The notes under the pieces are model-generated. The model had not been told where the DNA came from. It did no database searches and saw only the letters and a list, made by a program, of their open reading frames with translations. A stretch of 64,000 nucleotides of DNA. Origin: Rhodospirillaceae bacterium. Lineage in GTDB: Bacteria; Pseudomonadota; Alphaproteobacteria; Dongiales; Dongiaceae. Where the stretch lies: the NCBI GenBank assembly GCA_016712715.1, contig JADJQM010000002.1:248001-312000 (forward strand). Direction: 5' to 3'. Numbering within the stretch: the stretch's first letter is position 1; every line of letters begins with the position of its first letter. The position numbers were made by a program, and so were the translations under genes. This document shows positions 35,768 to 45,391 of this stretch, in pieces.

Positions 35768-36931
35768 GGCTCGTTCGCGGTACCGGCGACAACTTTCGCA
35801 GATGCCACATCTTCCGGCACCATCACCTGGTCATGGCCGTGATAGAGCGGGCTCATCAGATAGCGGCCGATACCGAAGCGCACCAGCACGCCGATCGCGG
35901 CCGCGACCGGCACCGCCAGCAGCAGGCCCACAAAACCGAACAGCGCGCCGCCGGCAAGTAGTGCAAAGATGATCCAGACCGGGTGCAGCCCGACCCGGTC
36001 GCCGACCAGCTTGGGGGTCAGGAAGTTGCCCTCGACCACCTGCCCCACCACGAACACGGCGGCCACCGCCGCCGGCCCATGCCAGGTGTCGAAGGAGGCA
36101 AGCGCGATGGCCATCGAGATGACGAGGCCGGAGAGGCAACCGACATAGGGGATGAAGGTAAGCAGCCCCGCGATCATGCCGATGATGAGGCCGAAGGGCA
36201 GGCCGACGATCATCAGGGCCACGGCATAGAACACGCCCAGCACCAGGCAGACCGTGGCCTGGCCGCGGATGAAGCCGGCAAGCGTCGTATCGATGGCGCG
36301 TCCCTGTTCGCGGATCGTCTCGGCATGGTCGCGCGGCAGCAGATTGTCGAGCCGTGCCGTGATGATGTCCCAGTCGCGCAGCAGATAGAAGGTCACCACC
36401 GGCGTGATGAACAGCAGCGACAGGAGGTTGGCCAGCGCCGCCCCGCCCGAGACGACACCCTGCAGGGCCTGCGTCACGAAGCCGAACACGGTGCCGAGGC
36501 GGTTGCGCAGCAAGGGCCCCAGATCATCCACCGCCGGCAGATCGAATCGCACCCGCAGGCTTTCATATAGCGGCAGCAGGCGCTGATGCGCGCGCTCGAC
36601 CAGTTCCGGCAGGCTGGTGATGAAGGCGCTCGTCTGGTCGATCAGCAGCGGCACCACCAGCAGGAAGCCCAGCACCACGATCAGCACGAAGGCGATGGTG
36701 ACCAGCGTGGTGGCAAGGATGCGCGAACAGCCCCATTTTCTCCAGCCGGTCGCAGACCGGATCGAGGAAATAGGCAACCCCCATGCCGGCCACGAAAGGC
36801 AGCAGCACGGTCCGGAGCAGATAGACCAGGATCAGGAAGACGATGAGGGCGGCGAGATAACTCGGCCAGCGCCGCATGCGCGGTGCCACCACCTCATCCA
36901 CCTCGATCTTGATGTCGCGATTCTCGGTCAT
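35764..36931 (-). pseudogene. AI-2E/PerM family permease, one apparent frameshift
   Basis: The start at 36931 (MTENRDIKIEVDEV) leads through the first membrane helices (AALIVFLILVYLLRTVLLPFVAGMGVAYFLDPVCDRLEKMGL), then the frame is lost near 36725-36728. The remaining protein, RILATTLVTIAFVLIVVLGF to VVAGTANEP, is in the next frame. Deleting one A on the plus strand (T in the message, CTGTTCG to CTGTCG) restores MGLSRILATT and a 388-residue protein of normal length. About eight membrane helices are present, including FIPYVGCLSGLVIS and EGNFLTPKLVG. The transported substrate is unknown. It is coupled to hdaA. Confidence 0.8.
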
Positions 36932-36960
36932 GGTACTCGTTTAAGAACGGCCCTCTTAAG

Positions 36961-37062
36961 ACCCTCTCCCCTCGCGGGAGAGGGTAGGGTGAGGGGGTCT
37001 ATCATTCAGTCTCGTCGTTCCATCCCCCTCACCCCAACCCCTCTCCCGCAAGGGGAGAGGGG
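36961..37062. repeat. REP-like inverted pair
   Basis: Arms 36961-36997 (CCCTCTCCCCTCGCGGGAGAG..., GGGTGAGGGGG) and 37024-37062 (CCCCCTCACCCCAACCCCTC..., GGGGAGAGGGG) are inverted copies 26 bp apart, between perM and the DUF2066 gene. Same family as the pairs at 29.8, 32.4 and 49.5 kb. Confidence 0.8.
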
Positions 37063-37083
37063 CTAAGGGAAGAGGCAAGCTCC

Positions 37084-38232
37084 TCACGGCGTCGGCGTTG
37101 CGGTGCTGCTGGCCCCAAGCGTCAAGGTCGCCATGCCTTCGCCGCTCGGCACCATCATGAGATCGGCCTGGGAGAGCGCCCGGATGAACTGCGCCTCGTC
37201 GCCGGCATAGGAGATTTCCAGTTCCGCCCCGTCCTTGGCCAATTGCTTGAGGTTGACGCCCTTGACCAGGCTGACCTGACCCAGACGCCGCTTGATCGCC
37301 ACCCATTGCTCGATCCCGGCCAGGGGCACATGCACCGACAACTGCGCGCGCTTGTTGGGGTCGACCAGATTGGCGCTCTTCCACGCCCCTTCCAGCATCG
37401 CCTGCACGGTCGCCACACCCTGCGCCATCAGCCCGTCGGGATCGGCGGCGTCGCCACTCAGCGTCTCCTGGAAACGTTCGGTCCCGTCGATGCCGTAGCG
37501 GGCGACGTCGAGCGCCAGGCTGCGCCTGCCATCGGCGCCGGCCGGGCCCATGCGCGCTTCCGCCACCACCACGTCGCCGGCCTGGTAGCGCTCGCCCATG
37601 AAGTCGAGCTTGGGTTCGTTGCCGCCCAGGGCCTCGGTGGCCGAGAGCGTGTTCTGGTCGTCAAGATCGCCGCGCGGCACCACGATCGGCACCAGCGCAT
37701 TGCTGGGTGGGCGCGTCGTCCAGGCAGCCAGCCATTGATTGGTGGGTCCCCACAGGCCGGTATTGCCGGTCTCGTCGGTAAAGACGGGAATGAGCAGCAT
37801 CTGCTTCGACCGCGTCTCGGCGAAGGCGACACCCTCCGCGCCCAGGAACTCCTGGATGGGGGCCGCCTGGAAGCGCACCGTATAGCGGCCGATATAATGC
37901 GTCGCCGCCATCTTCTCTTCTTCGATCTCGACATCGGCGACCCAGCCACCGATGACATCGTCGCCGGGCAGGACGAGGCCGGCCACCTGGTCGGCCGGGG
38001 CGATCTCCGCCAGGATTTTCTTCAACGCCTCGCGCTGCGCCATCAAGACCGCCTGGTCGCGCAGGGTGGCGGCATCGCCGGTCACGTCCACGGGCACGCC
38101 GCTGGCGACATAAACGCTCTGCGCCACGGCCGGTACGGGCAGGGAAAGACCTGCCAGCAACAGCGCGAAAGCCACAATCCTGTGAAACCTGCCAGGCAGG
38201 AGAGCGCCTGGGGAGAAGCCCTTTGGGGCCAT
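37084..38232 (-). CDS. DUF2066 periplasmic protein
   Basis: A 382-residue exported protein. A signal peptide spans about residues 1-38 (RIVAFALLLAGLSLPVPAVAQ, cleavage after AQ). The mature part begins with VYVASGVPVDVTGDAATLRDQAVLMAQREALKKILAEI, the DUF2066 hallmark, followed by the RYTVRFQAAPIQEFL segment. The C-terminal half has repeated beta-alpha elements. Function is unknown; it is consistently found beside purM, perM and hdaA in alphaproteobacteria, here divergent from purM. The tail is Thr/Ala/Pro-rich. Confidence 0.8.
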   Translation of the reverse strand: MAPKGFSPGALLPGRFHRIVAFALLLAGLSLPVPAVAQSVYVASGVPVDVTGDAATLRDQAVLMAQREALKKILAEIAPADQVAGLVLPGDDVIGGWVADVEIEEEKMAATHYIGRYTVRFQAAPIQEFLGAEGVAFAETRSKQMLLIPVFTDETGNTGLWGPTNQWLAAWTTRPPSNALVPIVVPRGDLDDQNTLSATEALGGNEPKLDFMGERYQAGDVVVAEARMGPAGADGRRSLALDVARYGIDGTERFQETLSGDAADPDGLMAQGVATVQAMLEGAWKSANLVDPNKRAQLSVHVPLAGIEQWVAIKRRLGQVSLVKGVNLKQLAKDGAELEISYAGDEAQFIRALSQADLMMVPSGEGMATLTLGASSTATPTP

Positions 38233-38368
38233 TGCAAACCACCCTGAAATGCGTATTGTCCGGACCGAGCTTATAGCAAATCTGTGTCCAAGGAAGCCAG
38301 AAGCGGCGTAAAAACACCCCGCATCGGCGACCGCGACGCCAACAAGAATAAGGACTTAAGTAATTACC

Positions 38369-39442
38369 ATGGGCAATGGCATCACCTATCGCGATGCCGG
38401 GGTCGATATCGATGCCGGCAATGCCCTGGTCGAGGCGATCAAACCATTGGCAAAAGCCACGGCGCGCGCCGGGGCCGATGCGGGTCTGGGCGGATTCGGC
38501 GCCTTCTTCGATCCCAGGCGCGCCGGCTTCCGCGACCCCATCCTGGTCGCCACCACCGACGGCGTCGGCACCAAGCTGAAGATCGCGATCGAAGCCGGGC
38601 GGCACGGCACGATCGGCATCGACCTTGTCGCCATGTGCGTCAACGACCTCGTCGTCCAGGGCGCCGAGCCCCTGTTCTTCCTCGACTACTTTGCGACCGG
38701 CAAGCTCGACGTGGCGACCGCGACCGCGATCATCGCCGGCATCGCCGACGGCTGCAAACAGGCCGGCTGTGCGCTCATCGGCGGCGAGACCGCGGAAATG
38801 CCCGGCATGTATGCCAAGGGCGATTACGACCTCGCCGGTTTCTCGGTAGGTGCCGTGGAGCGCGAAGCCGCCATCACCGGCCTCAACGTCGCCGATGGCG
38901 ATATCGTTCTGGGGTTGGGTTCGTCGGGGGTGCATTCCAACGGCTATTCCCTGGTGCGCAAGATCGTCGAGAAGAGCGGCCTCGGCTACGATGCCGAAGC
39001 GCCCTTTGCCAAGGGCCAGACCCTGGGCGCGGCCCTGCTCACGCCGACCAGGATCTATGTCCGCTCATGCCTTGCCGCGATCCGCGCCGAGAGCTCGAAG
39101 CTGGGTGGCGTCAAAGCCGTGGCCCACATCACCGGCGGCGGCCTCCTCGAAAACATCCCGCGCGTGCTGCCCAAGGATCTCGCCTGCAGCATCGACGCCT
39201 CGACCTGGACCCTGCCGCCGGTCTTTGCCTGGTTGCGGAAAGTGGCCGGCACGGATGCGCAGGAAATGGCGCGCACCTTCAATTGCGGCATCGGCATGAT
39301 TCTGGTGGTGGCGCGCGACGACGCGGCGCACATCGCCAAGACCCTGCGCGATGCCGGCGAAACGGTGAACGAGATCGGCCGCATCGGTCCGCGCGCGGCC
39401 GGCGCCCCCGGCTGCGAGGTCCGCAACACCGGTCACTGGTAA
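38369..39442 (+). CDS. purM: Phosphoribosylformylglycinamidine cyclo-ligase (AIR synthetase)
   Basis: A 357-residue cytosolic enzyme that closes the imidazole ring in purine synthesis, using ATP to convert FGAM to AIR. Diagnostic segments are [17 protein letters not shown] (about 5-21), [13 protein letters not shown] (about 62-74), [44 protein letters not shown] and [17 protein letters not shown]. Length and motif order are standard. The start ATG at 38369 has a weak, distant AAGGA. It is directly followed by purN. Confidence 0.96.
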   Translation: MGNGITYRDAGVDIDAGNALVEAIKPLAKATARAGADAGLGGFGAFFDPRRAGFRDPILVATTDGVGTKLKIAIEAGRHGTIGIDLVAMCVNDLVVQGAEPLFFLDYFATGKLDVATATAIIAGIADGCKQAGCALIGGETAEMPGMYAKGDYDLAGFSVGAVEREAAITGLNVADGDIVLGLGSSGVHSNGYSLVRKIVEKSGLGYDAEAPFAKGQTLGAALLTPTRIYVRSCLAAIRAESSKLGGVKAVAHITGGGLLENIPRVLPKDLACSIDASTWTLPPVFAWLRKVAGTDAQEMARTFNCGIGMILVVARDDAAHIAKTLRDAGETVNEIGRIGPRAAGAPGCEVRNTGHW

Positions 39443-39451
39443 GTGGCCCAG

Positions 39452-40117
39452 ATGTCGCGGCCGAAGCTGAAAATCGCCATCCTCATCTCCGGCCGCGGCA
39501 GCAATCTGCAGGCGCTCATCGATTGCTTCGGCCCCGCCATCGCCGGCAGCCCGATCGAGATCGTGCTGGTGCTTTCCAACCGGCCGGGCGCCTTCGGCCT
39601 GACGCGGGCGGAAAAGGCCGGCATCCCGACCCTCACCATCGATCACAAGGGTTTCGCCGACCGCGCCAGCTTTGATCAGGCGATGGACGCGGCGATCCGT
39701 GCTTCCGGCGCCGAGCTGGTGGTGCTGGCGGGTTTCCTGCGCCTCCTTACCGATGATTTCATCGCCGGCTGGCATGACAGGCTGGTCAACATCCACCCCG
39801 CTTTGCTGCCCTCCTTCAAGGGCCTCAACACCCATGCCCGCGCGCTGGAGGCGGGCGTGCGTTTCCATGGCTGTACCGTGCATTTCGTGCGGCCAGACAT
39901 GGATAGCGGCCCGATCCTCGCCCAGGCCGTGGTGCCGGTGCGGCCCGAGGATGACGAGAACAGCTTAGGCGCCCGTGTGCTCGCCGCCGAGCATCGCCTG
40001 TTCCCGCAGGCGCTCCGCCTCATCGCCGAGGGCAAGGTGCGGGTCGAGAACGAACGCGCCATCGTCGAGGACGCGGCTTTCGCCGGTGGCGTTCTCTACA
40101 ATCCACTCGGCGCATGA
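39452..40117 (+). CDS. purN: Phosphoribosylglycinamide formyltransferase
   Basis: A 221-residue enzyme that formylates GAR with 10-formyl-THF. Motifs: ISGRGSNLQALID (GAR-binding, about 11-23), VVLAGFLRLLTDDFI (folate site), NIHPALLPSFKGLNTHARAL (catalytic Asn/His, about 104-123) and CTVHFVRPDMDSGPILAQ (catalytic Asp). The ATG at 39452 is chosen; a GTG at 39443 just after the purM stop is an alternative. Neither has a clear ribosome site, so coupling to purM is likely. It overlaps the next gene by four bases (ATGA). Confidence 0.95.
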   Translation: MSRPKLKIAILISGRGSNLQALIDCFGPAIAGSPIEIVLVLSNRPGAFGLTRAEKAGIPTLTIDHKGFADRASFDQAMDAAIRASGAELVVLAGFLRLLTDDFIAGWHDRLVNIHPALLPSFKGLNTHARALEAGVRFHGCTVHFVRPDMDSGPILAQAVVPVRPEDDENSLGARVLAAEHRLFPQALRLIAEGKVRVENERAIVEDAAFAGGVLYNPLGA

Positions 40118-41157
40118 AGAACTTCGGCCGATCCATCTTCGCGATGGCGCTCGGCCTGGCTGCGACCTTCGCGTTCTGTACCCCGGCCCCCGCCCAGACC
40201 CTCGATCACTACACGCTCATCATGGCCTGGCTGCCCGGCCAATGCCTGGTGAAGCCGGAACTGCCGCTCTGTGCCGATCTCACCTTGAAGGATCCGGCCG
40301 GGCGCAACCTCACCCTCATCGGCCTGCGCCCGGATCCGCGCGCCAATTCCGTGCCGATGCGCGATTGCGACCCGATGACCGGCGCCTTCTCGACCCCGCT
40401 CTTCGAGGGCGAGGTCGACACGCTGGCGACCAAATCCTGCCACCTGCCACCGGTCAATCTGAGCGAGGAGCTGGCGCGGACGCTGGCCGAGGTGATGCCA
40501 AGCGTGGCGCAATGCGCCGAGCGGCGCTTCTGGGCCAGCTATGGCAGCTGTTCGATGCTGTCCCAAGAACGCTATTTCGACCGCGCCGTGTCGCGTGCCC
40601 TGGAAGCGCGGCAATCGCTGCTCAACATCACCATCGCCGGCGGCATCGGCAGCCGCGTCAAGCTCGACACCCTGGTCAATGCCTTCATGGAGCAATATGG
40701 CGAGGCGAGTGCCGCCTCCCTGCAGATCGTCTGCGGACGGTCGGAAAAGCGCAACCAATCGGTCCTGACCGAAATCCGCATCAAGCTGCGCCAGCAGGGC
40801 ACCATGCGCCCGCTCGGCCCCGAAAGCTTCTGGCAGGAGACCGGGACAACGCTCCGCCATCGCTGCCCGGAACAGTTTCTCATCGCCGAGGCCGGCCAGC
40901 CGGTGCCGGACCCCATCGCCAAGCCCAGCCTGCCCGGCACCATCGATCTGCCGCAGATGCCGGACATCCCGGAACCCGAGGCACCCGTGATCGAGGCGCC
41001 GGTGATCGGGGTTCCCACCATCACCAGCCCGGCGGCACCGGCACCCGTGACCCCGGCCACCACCACCACGGCCCCCGCCACCACGGCCCCGCCGGACCCC
41101 ACCAAGCCGCAGCCGATGGACACCGAACCCATGCAGATCATCCCGCCCATGCAGTGA
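40114..41157 (+). CDS. Secreted RNase T2-fold protein lacking the catalytic residues
   Basis: A 347-residue protein with a signal peptide (about 1-28, cleavage after APAQ). The mature N-terminus LDHYTLIMAWLPGQC matches the RNase T2 start. The CAS-I motif (normally LHGLWP) reads LTLIGLRP with Ile69 in place of the catalytic His. CAS-II (normally HEWxKHGTC) reads RRFWASYGSC (138-147 region), so the His, Glu, Lys and second His are gone while Trp, Gly and Cys remain. The rest, QERYFDRAVSRAL, follows the fold. A Pro/Thr-rich tail (from about 255) ends the protein. It overlaps purN by four bases. Catalysis is very unlikely; an RNA- or protein-binding role is possible. Confidence 0.7.
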   Translation: MKNFGRSIFAMALGLAATFAFCTPAPAQTLDHYTLIMAWLPGQCLVKPELPLCADLTLKDPAGRNLTLIGLRPDPRANSVPMRDCDPMTGAFSTPLFEGEVDTLATKSCHLPPVNLSEELARTLAEVMPSVAQCAERRFWASYGSCSMLSQERYFDRAVSRALEARQSLLNITIAGGIGSRVKLDTLVNAFMEQYGEASAASLQIVCGRSEKRNQSVLTEIRIKLRQQGTMRPLGPESFWQETGTTLRHRCPEQFLIAEAGQPVPDPIAKPSLPGTIDLPQMPDIPEPEAPVIEAPVIGVPTITSPAAPAPVTPATTTTAPATTAPPDPTKPQPMDTEPMQIIPPMQ

Positions 41158-41214
41158 CCAAGGCTCTACCGCCCGATTGCCCTCACCCCGCCGACGCGGT
41201 AAAAAGGACCCAAT

Positions 41215-41472
41215 ATGACCAACCGCCTTGCTGGAGATCACGCCATGGCCAATCCGACCGGGTCGCTCAACGACCAGATTCTCGCCAACCGCCAGAAGAC
41301 CTGGAACGGTCTCGGCCGCCTGCTCTTCTGGGGCACGATCTATGCCGTATTGCTCGCGCTGATCACGGCACTCCATGCCGTCTATGGCCCGTCCTGGGGC
41401 CTCGGCGTGCCCTCGGCCATCGCCGTCGTGCTGGGCTTTGGCGCCGTTGTCTGGGGTGCCAGCCGCGGCTGA
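41215..41472 (+). CDS. Small membrane protein, aa3-type oxidase subunit IV-like
   Basis: An 85-residue protein with two membrane helices. The segment QKTWNGLGRLLFWGTIYAVLLALITAL (about 28-54) follows the pattern of bacterial aa3-type cytochrome c oxidase subunit IV (TWxGFxKLxxWG then a helix). A second helix (GVPSAIAVVLGFGAVVWGAS) extends it beyond the usual one-helix form. The start at 41215 has AAGGA six bases upstream; ATG at 41245 is an alternative. No other oxidase genes are nearby. The gene is closed by a strong terminator. Confidence 0.6.
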   Translation: MTNRLAGDHAMANPTGSLNDQILANRQKTWNGLGRLLFWGTIYAVLLALITALHAVYGPSWGLGVPSAIAVVLGFGAVVWGASRG

Positions 41473-41496
41473 CGCCATTCAGGTCCAAACAGAAAA

Positions 41497-41532
41497 ACGG
41501 CGCCGCAATCGCTCGCGGCGCCGTTTTCTTTT
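41497..41532. terminator. Bidirectional rho-independent terminator
   Basis: A perfect 10-bp stem ACGGCGCCGC (41497-41506) / GCGGCGCCGT (41515-41524) with an 8-base loop, followed by TTTCTTTT and preceded by AAAAA. It serves both the rightward small membrane gene and leftward ndk. Confidence 0.9.
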
Positions 41533-41546
41533 GCATTAACCAAACG

Positions 41547-41969
41547 TCAGCCGACGATATCGGTGCCGGCGAAGAAGTAGGCGATCTCGATGGCGGCGTT
41601 CTCGGGGCTGTCCGAGCCATGGACCGAATTGGCCTCGATCGATTCAGCGAATTCCTTGCGGATCGTGCCCGGGGCAGCATTGGCCGGATTGGTTGCGCCC
41701 ATGATGTCGCGGTTCTTCAGGACGGCGCCTTCGCCTTCCAGCACCTGGACGACAACCGGGCCGGAGGTCATGAACTTCACCAGATCGCCATAGAACGGGC
41801 GGGCGGCATGGACTTCGTAGAATTTCTTGGCCTGGGCTTCCGACATCTGGATGCGGCGCTGGGCCACGATCCTGAGACCGGCTTCCTCGAACTTGGCGTT
41901 GATCTTGCCCGTGAGGTTGCGGCGGGTGGCGTCCGGCTTGATGATCGAGAAAGTACGTTCGATGGCCAT
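41547..41969 (-). CDS. ndk: Nucleoside diphosphate kinase
   Basis: A 140-residue kinase that equilibrates nucleoside tri- and diphosphates. The N-terminus [22 protein letters not shown] and the active-site-bearing [36 protein letters not shown] segment are typical, with the catalytic His in NSVHGSDS (about residue 117). Length is standard for the class. On the minus strand a TATATA (42048-42043) upstream may be its -10. It converges on the shared terminator. Confidence 0.97.
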   Translation of the reverse strand: MAIERTFSIIKPDATRRNLTGKINAKFEEAGLRIVAQRRIQMSEAQAKKFYEVHAARPFYGDLVKFMTSGPVVVQVLEGEGAVLKNRDIMGATNPANAAPGTIRKEFAESIEANSVHGSDSPENAAIEIAYFFAGTDIVG

Positions 41970-42131
41970 GATTGTCCTCGTTGTCAGGTTTGATGGGCGC
42001 AGACGAAATGCGCGCTGCCCCTTGGCGGAATTCGGGCTGGCTTATATACAACTCAGCCGCACTGCACAACTGAACCCCGGCATTCTCTGGATTCACTGCC
42101 CTGCGTCGTTTGAAAAAGTAGCTAGAACAAT

Positions 42132-44054
42132 ATGTTAACCATTTCCAACCTGACCTATCGCATCGCCGGCCGCGAGATCCTGGCCAATGCCAGCGTCTCC
42201 GTCTCGGCCGGACACCATGCCGGATTGGTCGGGCGCAACGGCGCCGGCAAGTCGACTTTGCTGAAATTGATCTCCGGCGATCTCCATATGGATTCAGGCA
42301 CCATCGACGTGCCACGCAACTGGCGCATCGGCCGGCTCGAGCAGGAAATGAAGGAGCAGGGCCGCAGCCTGTTGAATTGCGTGCTGGCGGCCGACACCGA
42401 GCGCATGTCCCTGCTGGCCGAGGCCGAGCATGCCACCGACCCCAACCGCATCGCCGAAATCCATGGCCGCCTGGTCGACATCCAGGCCCATAGCGCCGAA
42501 TCGCGCGCGGCCGAAATCCTGGCCGGCCTGGGCTTCGATGCCGCCGCACAGCAACGCCCGTTGAGCGATTTCTCCGGCGGCTGGCAGATGCGTGTGGCGC
42601 TGGCCGCCCAGCTCTTCTCGGCGCCCGATCTCATGCTGCTCGACGAGCCCACCAACCATCTCGATCTCGAAGCAACCCTGTGGCTGGAAAGCTATCTCAA
42701 GAACTATCCAGGCACGATCCTGCTGGTGAGCCATGATCGCGATCTCCTCAATAAGGTGGTCAACCGCATCATCCATCTGTCGCGCGGTGGCATGATCTCC
42801 TATGCCGGCGGCTATGATGATTTCGAGAGCATGCGACGTTTGCGCATGGAGCAGGACATGGCCATGGCGTCAAAGGTCGACGCCCAGCGCAAGCATATGC
42901 AGGCCTTCGTCGATCGCTTCCGCTACAAGGCCTCAAAAGCCAGGCAGGCGCAGTCGCGCCTGAAGATGATCGCCAAGCTGCAACCGATCGCGCTGGTCGC
43001 CGACGAGAAGGGCATCAATATCTCCTTCCCGCAGCCGGAAGCCCTGGCACCACCGCTCATCACCATCGATCATGTCTCGGTCGGCTACGAGCCGGGCAAG
43101 CCCATCCTGAAGAACCTCGATCTCCGCCTCGATCCAGATGACCGCATCGCGCTCTTGGGCTCGAACGGTAACGGCAAATCGACCTTCATCAAGCTGCTCG
43201 CCGGCAAATTGGCACCCATGTCGGGCGACATGCGCAAATCATCAAAGCTGCGCGTCGGCTACTTCGCCCAGCACCAGACCGATGAACTGGATGTCGAGGC
43301 GACGCCGATCGAGGTGATGGCCCGTGCCGCCCCGGATCTGCTGCCCGACAAGCGCCGCGCCCATTTGGGGCGCTTCGGCATCGGCCAGGATCAGGCCAAT
43401 ACCAAGGTCTCGCGCCTCTCGGGTGGCGAGAAGGCGCGCCTGTTGCTGGCGCTCATGAGCCGCCAGGCGCCCAACATCCTGCTGCTCGACGAACCCTCGA
43501 ACCATCTCGACATCTACAGCCGCCAGGCGCTGGTCGAGGCGATCAACGAGTTCGAAGGCGCCGTCATCATCATCAGCCACGATCCCAACTTGATCGAGCT
43601 CACCGCCGACCGGCTGTGGCTGGTGAAGGATGGTGCCGTGAAGACCTTCGACGGCGACATGGATGATTACCGCCGCCAGATCATCAGCGAGCGCCGCGAG
43701 AAGACCCGCAGCGAAAAGCGCGGCAGCCTGCCCGAAAAACCCTCGGCCCCCAAGGCGGCGAGCGCCCATGCCACTGCCCCGGTGAAATCGGCGCCGAAGC
43801 CCCAGCAGGTTTCTCCTGCGAACGCGAAGAAGGTTGCGCTCTCGCCCGAGCGCAAGAAAGCCCTCTCGGGCGCCGAGACCGCCATCGCCAAGCTGACGCA
43901 GGCCCTCGACATCATCGAGACCAAGCTCAACGACCCGTCGCTCTACAACAATGGCGGCACGGCGACGCTGGCCACCTGGCAGACCAAGCATGCCGAGGTG
44001 AAAAAGAAGCTGGCCGAAGCCGAGGAAACCTGGCTGGAGCTGAGTGCCGGGTAG
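42132..44054 (+). CDS. ABC-F family ATPase (YheS/Uup-like)
   Basis: A 640-residue soluble protein with two ABC domains and no membrane part. Domain 1 has Walker A GRNGAGKST (about 34-42), signature FSGGWQMR (about 150) and Walker B LMLLDEPTNHLDL. Domain 2 has GSNGNGKST (about 345), LSGGEKAR and ILLLDEPSNHLDI. The ABC-F linker (AQRKHMQAFVDRFRYKASKARQAQSRLKMI, about 250-280) sits between. A Lys/Ala-rich C-terminal coiled coil (from about 510) ends it. Members bind ribosomes and rescue stalled translation. The end of the protein is separated by about 210 bp from the RTX gene. Confidence 0.9.
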   Translation: MLTISNLTYRIAGREILANASVSVSAGHHAGLVGRNGAGKSTLLKLISGDLHMDSGTIDVPRNWRIGRLEQEMKEQGRSLLNCVLAADTERMSLLAEAEHATDPNRIAEIHGRLVDIQAHSAESRAAEILAGLGFDAAAQQRPLSDFSGGWQMRVALAAQLFSAPDLMLLDEPTNHLDLEATLWLESYLKNYPGTILLVSHDRDLLNKVVNRIIHLSRGGMISYAGGYDDFESMRRLRMEQDMAMASKVDAQRKHMQAFVDRFRYKASKARQAQSRLKMIAKLQPIALVADEKGINISFPQPEALAPPLITIDHVSVGYEPGKPILKNLDLRLDPDDRIALLGSNGNGKSTFIKLLAGKLAPMSGDMRKSSKLRVGYFAQHQTDELDVEATPIEVMARAAPDLLPDKRRAHLGRFGIGQDQANTKVSRLSGGEKARLLLALMSRQAPNILLLDEPSNHLDIYSRQALVEAINEFEGAVIIISHDPNLIELTADRLWLVKDGAVKTFDGDMDDYRRQIISERREKTRSEKRGSLPEKPSAPKAASAHATAPVKSAPKPQQVSPANAKKVALSPERKKALSGAETAIAKLTQALDIIETKLNDPSLYNNGGTATLATWQTKHAEVKKKLAEAEETWLELSAG

Positions 44055-44264
44055 CGGGCTCACACCGGCATCGGTGAACTCTCGCAAAGTGGCCCGAGAG
44101 GCATCCGTAAAATTGTCGGCATTGGCGGCGCAGTTCCGCGCTTTGCCGAAAAAGCCGCTGTGACCGCCATCACGCAGCGGGCGATGCCACCACAACCGAT
44201 CTAACCACGCCAGTCCTGGCGACGACAGACCTTCACATTCACACCGAAATGGAAGGAACACGTC

Positions 44265-45236
44265 ATGTTCAGGATCATCGGGACCACCCCCAAAGTCCAG
44301 CTCCCCAGCATCGACCCCGCCGTCATCCCCTATGCCCCCAGCCTCTATCTGCGTGGCGGCGAGGGCGACGACCTTCTGACCGGCGGTCGCGGCAACGACC
44401 AGATCTTCGGCAATGGCGGCAACGACCGACTCTATAGCGGTGGTGGCAACGATCTCATCGATGGCGGCGATGGCGACGACATCATCGGCGCGACCCGCGA
44501 GGGCAATATGACTGCGCTCGGCGGCCGTGGCGCCGACAACATCTATGGTGGCGAAGGGAACGATACCCTCTTCGGCGAAAGCGGAACGGATAACATCCAC
44601 GGCGGGTTTGGCAGCGATCTGATCTTCGGTGGCGACGATCGCGACTCTCTGTTCGGCGACCGCGCCAATGACACGATCTATGGCGGCACCGGCGACGACT
44701 ATATCGACGGCGGCGAGAACGACGACAAGCTCTTCGGCGATTCCGGCGCCGATATCCTGATGGGCGACATGGGCGAGGATGTCATCCATGGTGGCGACGA
44801 CGGCGACCAGATCTTCGGTGGCGAGGGGCACGATCTGCTGTTCGGCGACGGTGGCTCCGACATCATCCATGCCCGGGCGGCGACGTTTTCAGTCGAGGAC
44901 GAGATCGATGGCGGTGACGGCCTTGATACCGTCGTGTTCGACCAGAGCTTCCTGTACCTCAACGATGCCGGGGATCATCTCCACAGCATCGAGCGTATCG
45001 ATCTCGGCGATCACAACAACACGATCGGCCTCAGCGCCCAGGACGTCATCGACATCTCGGGCAACGATTTCCTCTTCATCGATGGCGGCGCCACCGACCG
45101 CGTCCAGGGCACCTCGGGCTGGACCTATGAGGGCACGATCGCCGATAGCGGCAACATCTATCATCACTATTCCATGGCCGTCGGGGGTGCGACAGCCCAC
45201 CTCGCCGTCGATACCGACATCGCCCTCAACGCCTAG
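44265..45236 (+). CDS. RTX-repeat calcium-binding protein
   Basis: A 323-residue acidic protein. Residues 30-206 consist of about 18 glycine/aspartate nonapeptides of the GGxGxDxLx type (GGEGDDLLTGGRGNDQIFG and on), which bind calcium and fold as beta-rolls after export. There is no Sec signal peptide, as expected for type I secretion, whose signal would be in the C-terminal 60 residues (GGATAHLAVDTDIALNA end). Residues 206-323 are non-repetitive with no enzymatic motif recognised. No type I secretion genes are close by. It may be an extracellular matrix or surface protein. Confidence 0.85.
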   Translation: MFRIIGTTPKVQLPSIDPAVIPYAPSLYLRGGEGDDLLTGGRGNDQIFGNGGNDRLYSGGGNDLIDGGDGDDIIGATREGNMTALGGRGADNIYGGEGNDTLFGESGTDNIHGGFGSDLIFGGDDRDSLFGDRANDTIYGGTGDDYIDGGENDDKLFGDSGADILMGDMGEDVIHGGDDGDQIFGGEGHDLLFGDGGSDIIHARAATFSVEDEIDGGDGLDTVVFDQSFLYLNDAGDHLHSIERIDLGDHNNTIGLSAQDVIDISGNDFLFIDGGATDRVQGTSGWTYEGTIADSGNIYHHYSMAVGGATAHLAVDTDIALNA

Positions 45237-45355
45237 GACACCCGCCGCGGAGGGTGGCGCAGCGTCACAGGGCCAGAAGCGCGTCGGCGTGCGCGGAAAG
45301 ACGCAGAAGCCGAGCGCAGGGTGAAAGAAGCTCCCGTCGCTTCCGCCCCCTCCTA

Positions 45356-45378
45356 CCTCCCCCCTTGATGGGGGGAGG
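45356..45378. terminator. GC-rich hairpin between RTX and hydroxylase genes
   Basis: CCTCCCCCC (45356-45364) pairs perfectly with GGGGGGAGG (45370-45378) around TTGAT. It sits between convergent genes and resembles the CCTCCCACCTT-type repeat at 22.9 kb. No U-tract follows, so it is a REP-like hairpin or weak terminator. Confidence 0.5.
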
Positions 45379-45391
45379 AATCGTTCCGGGA

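Noticed and set aside
43242..44870. A 542-codon leftward frame antisense to the ABC-F and RTX genes
   Set aside because: It is exactly opposite two well-supported genes, has a repetitive Val/Ala/Asp composition mirroring the RTX repeats, and no ribosome site.
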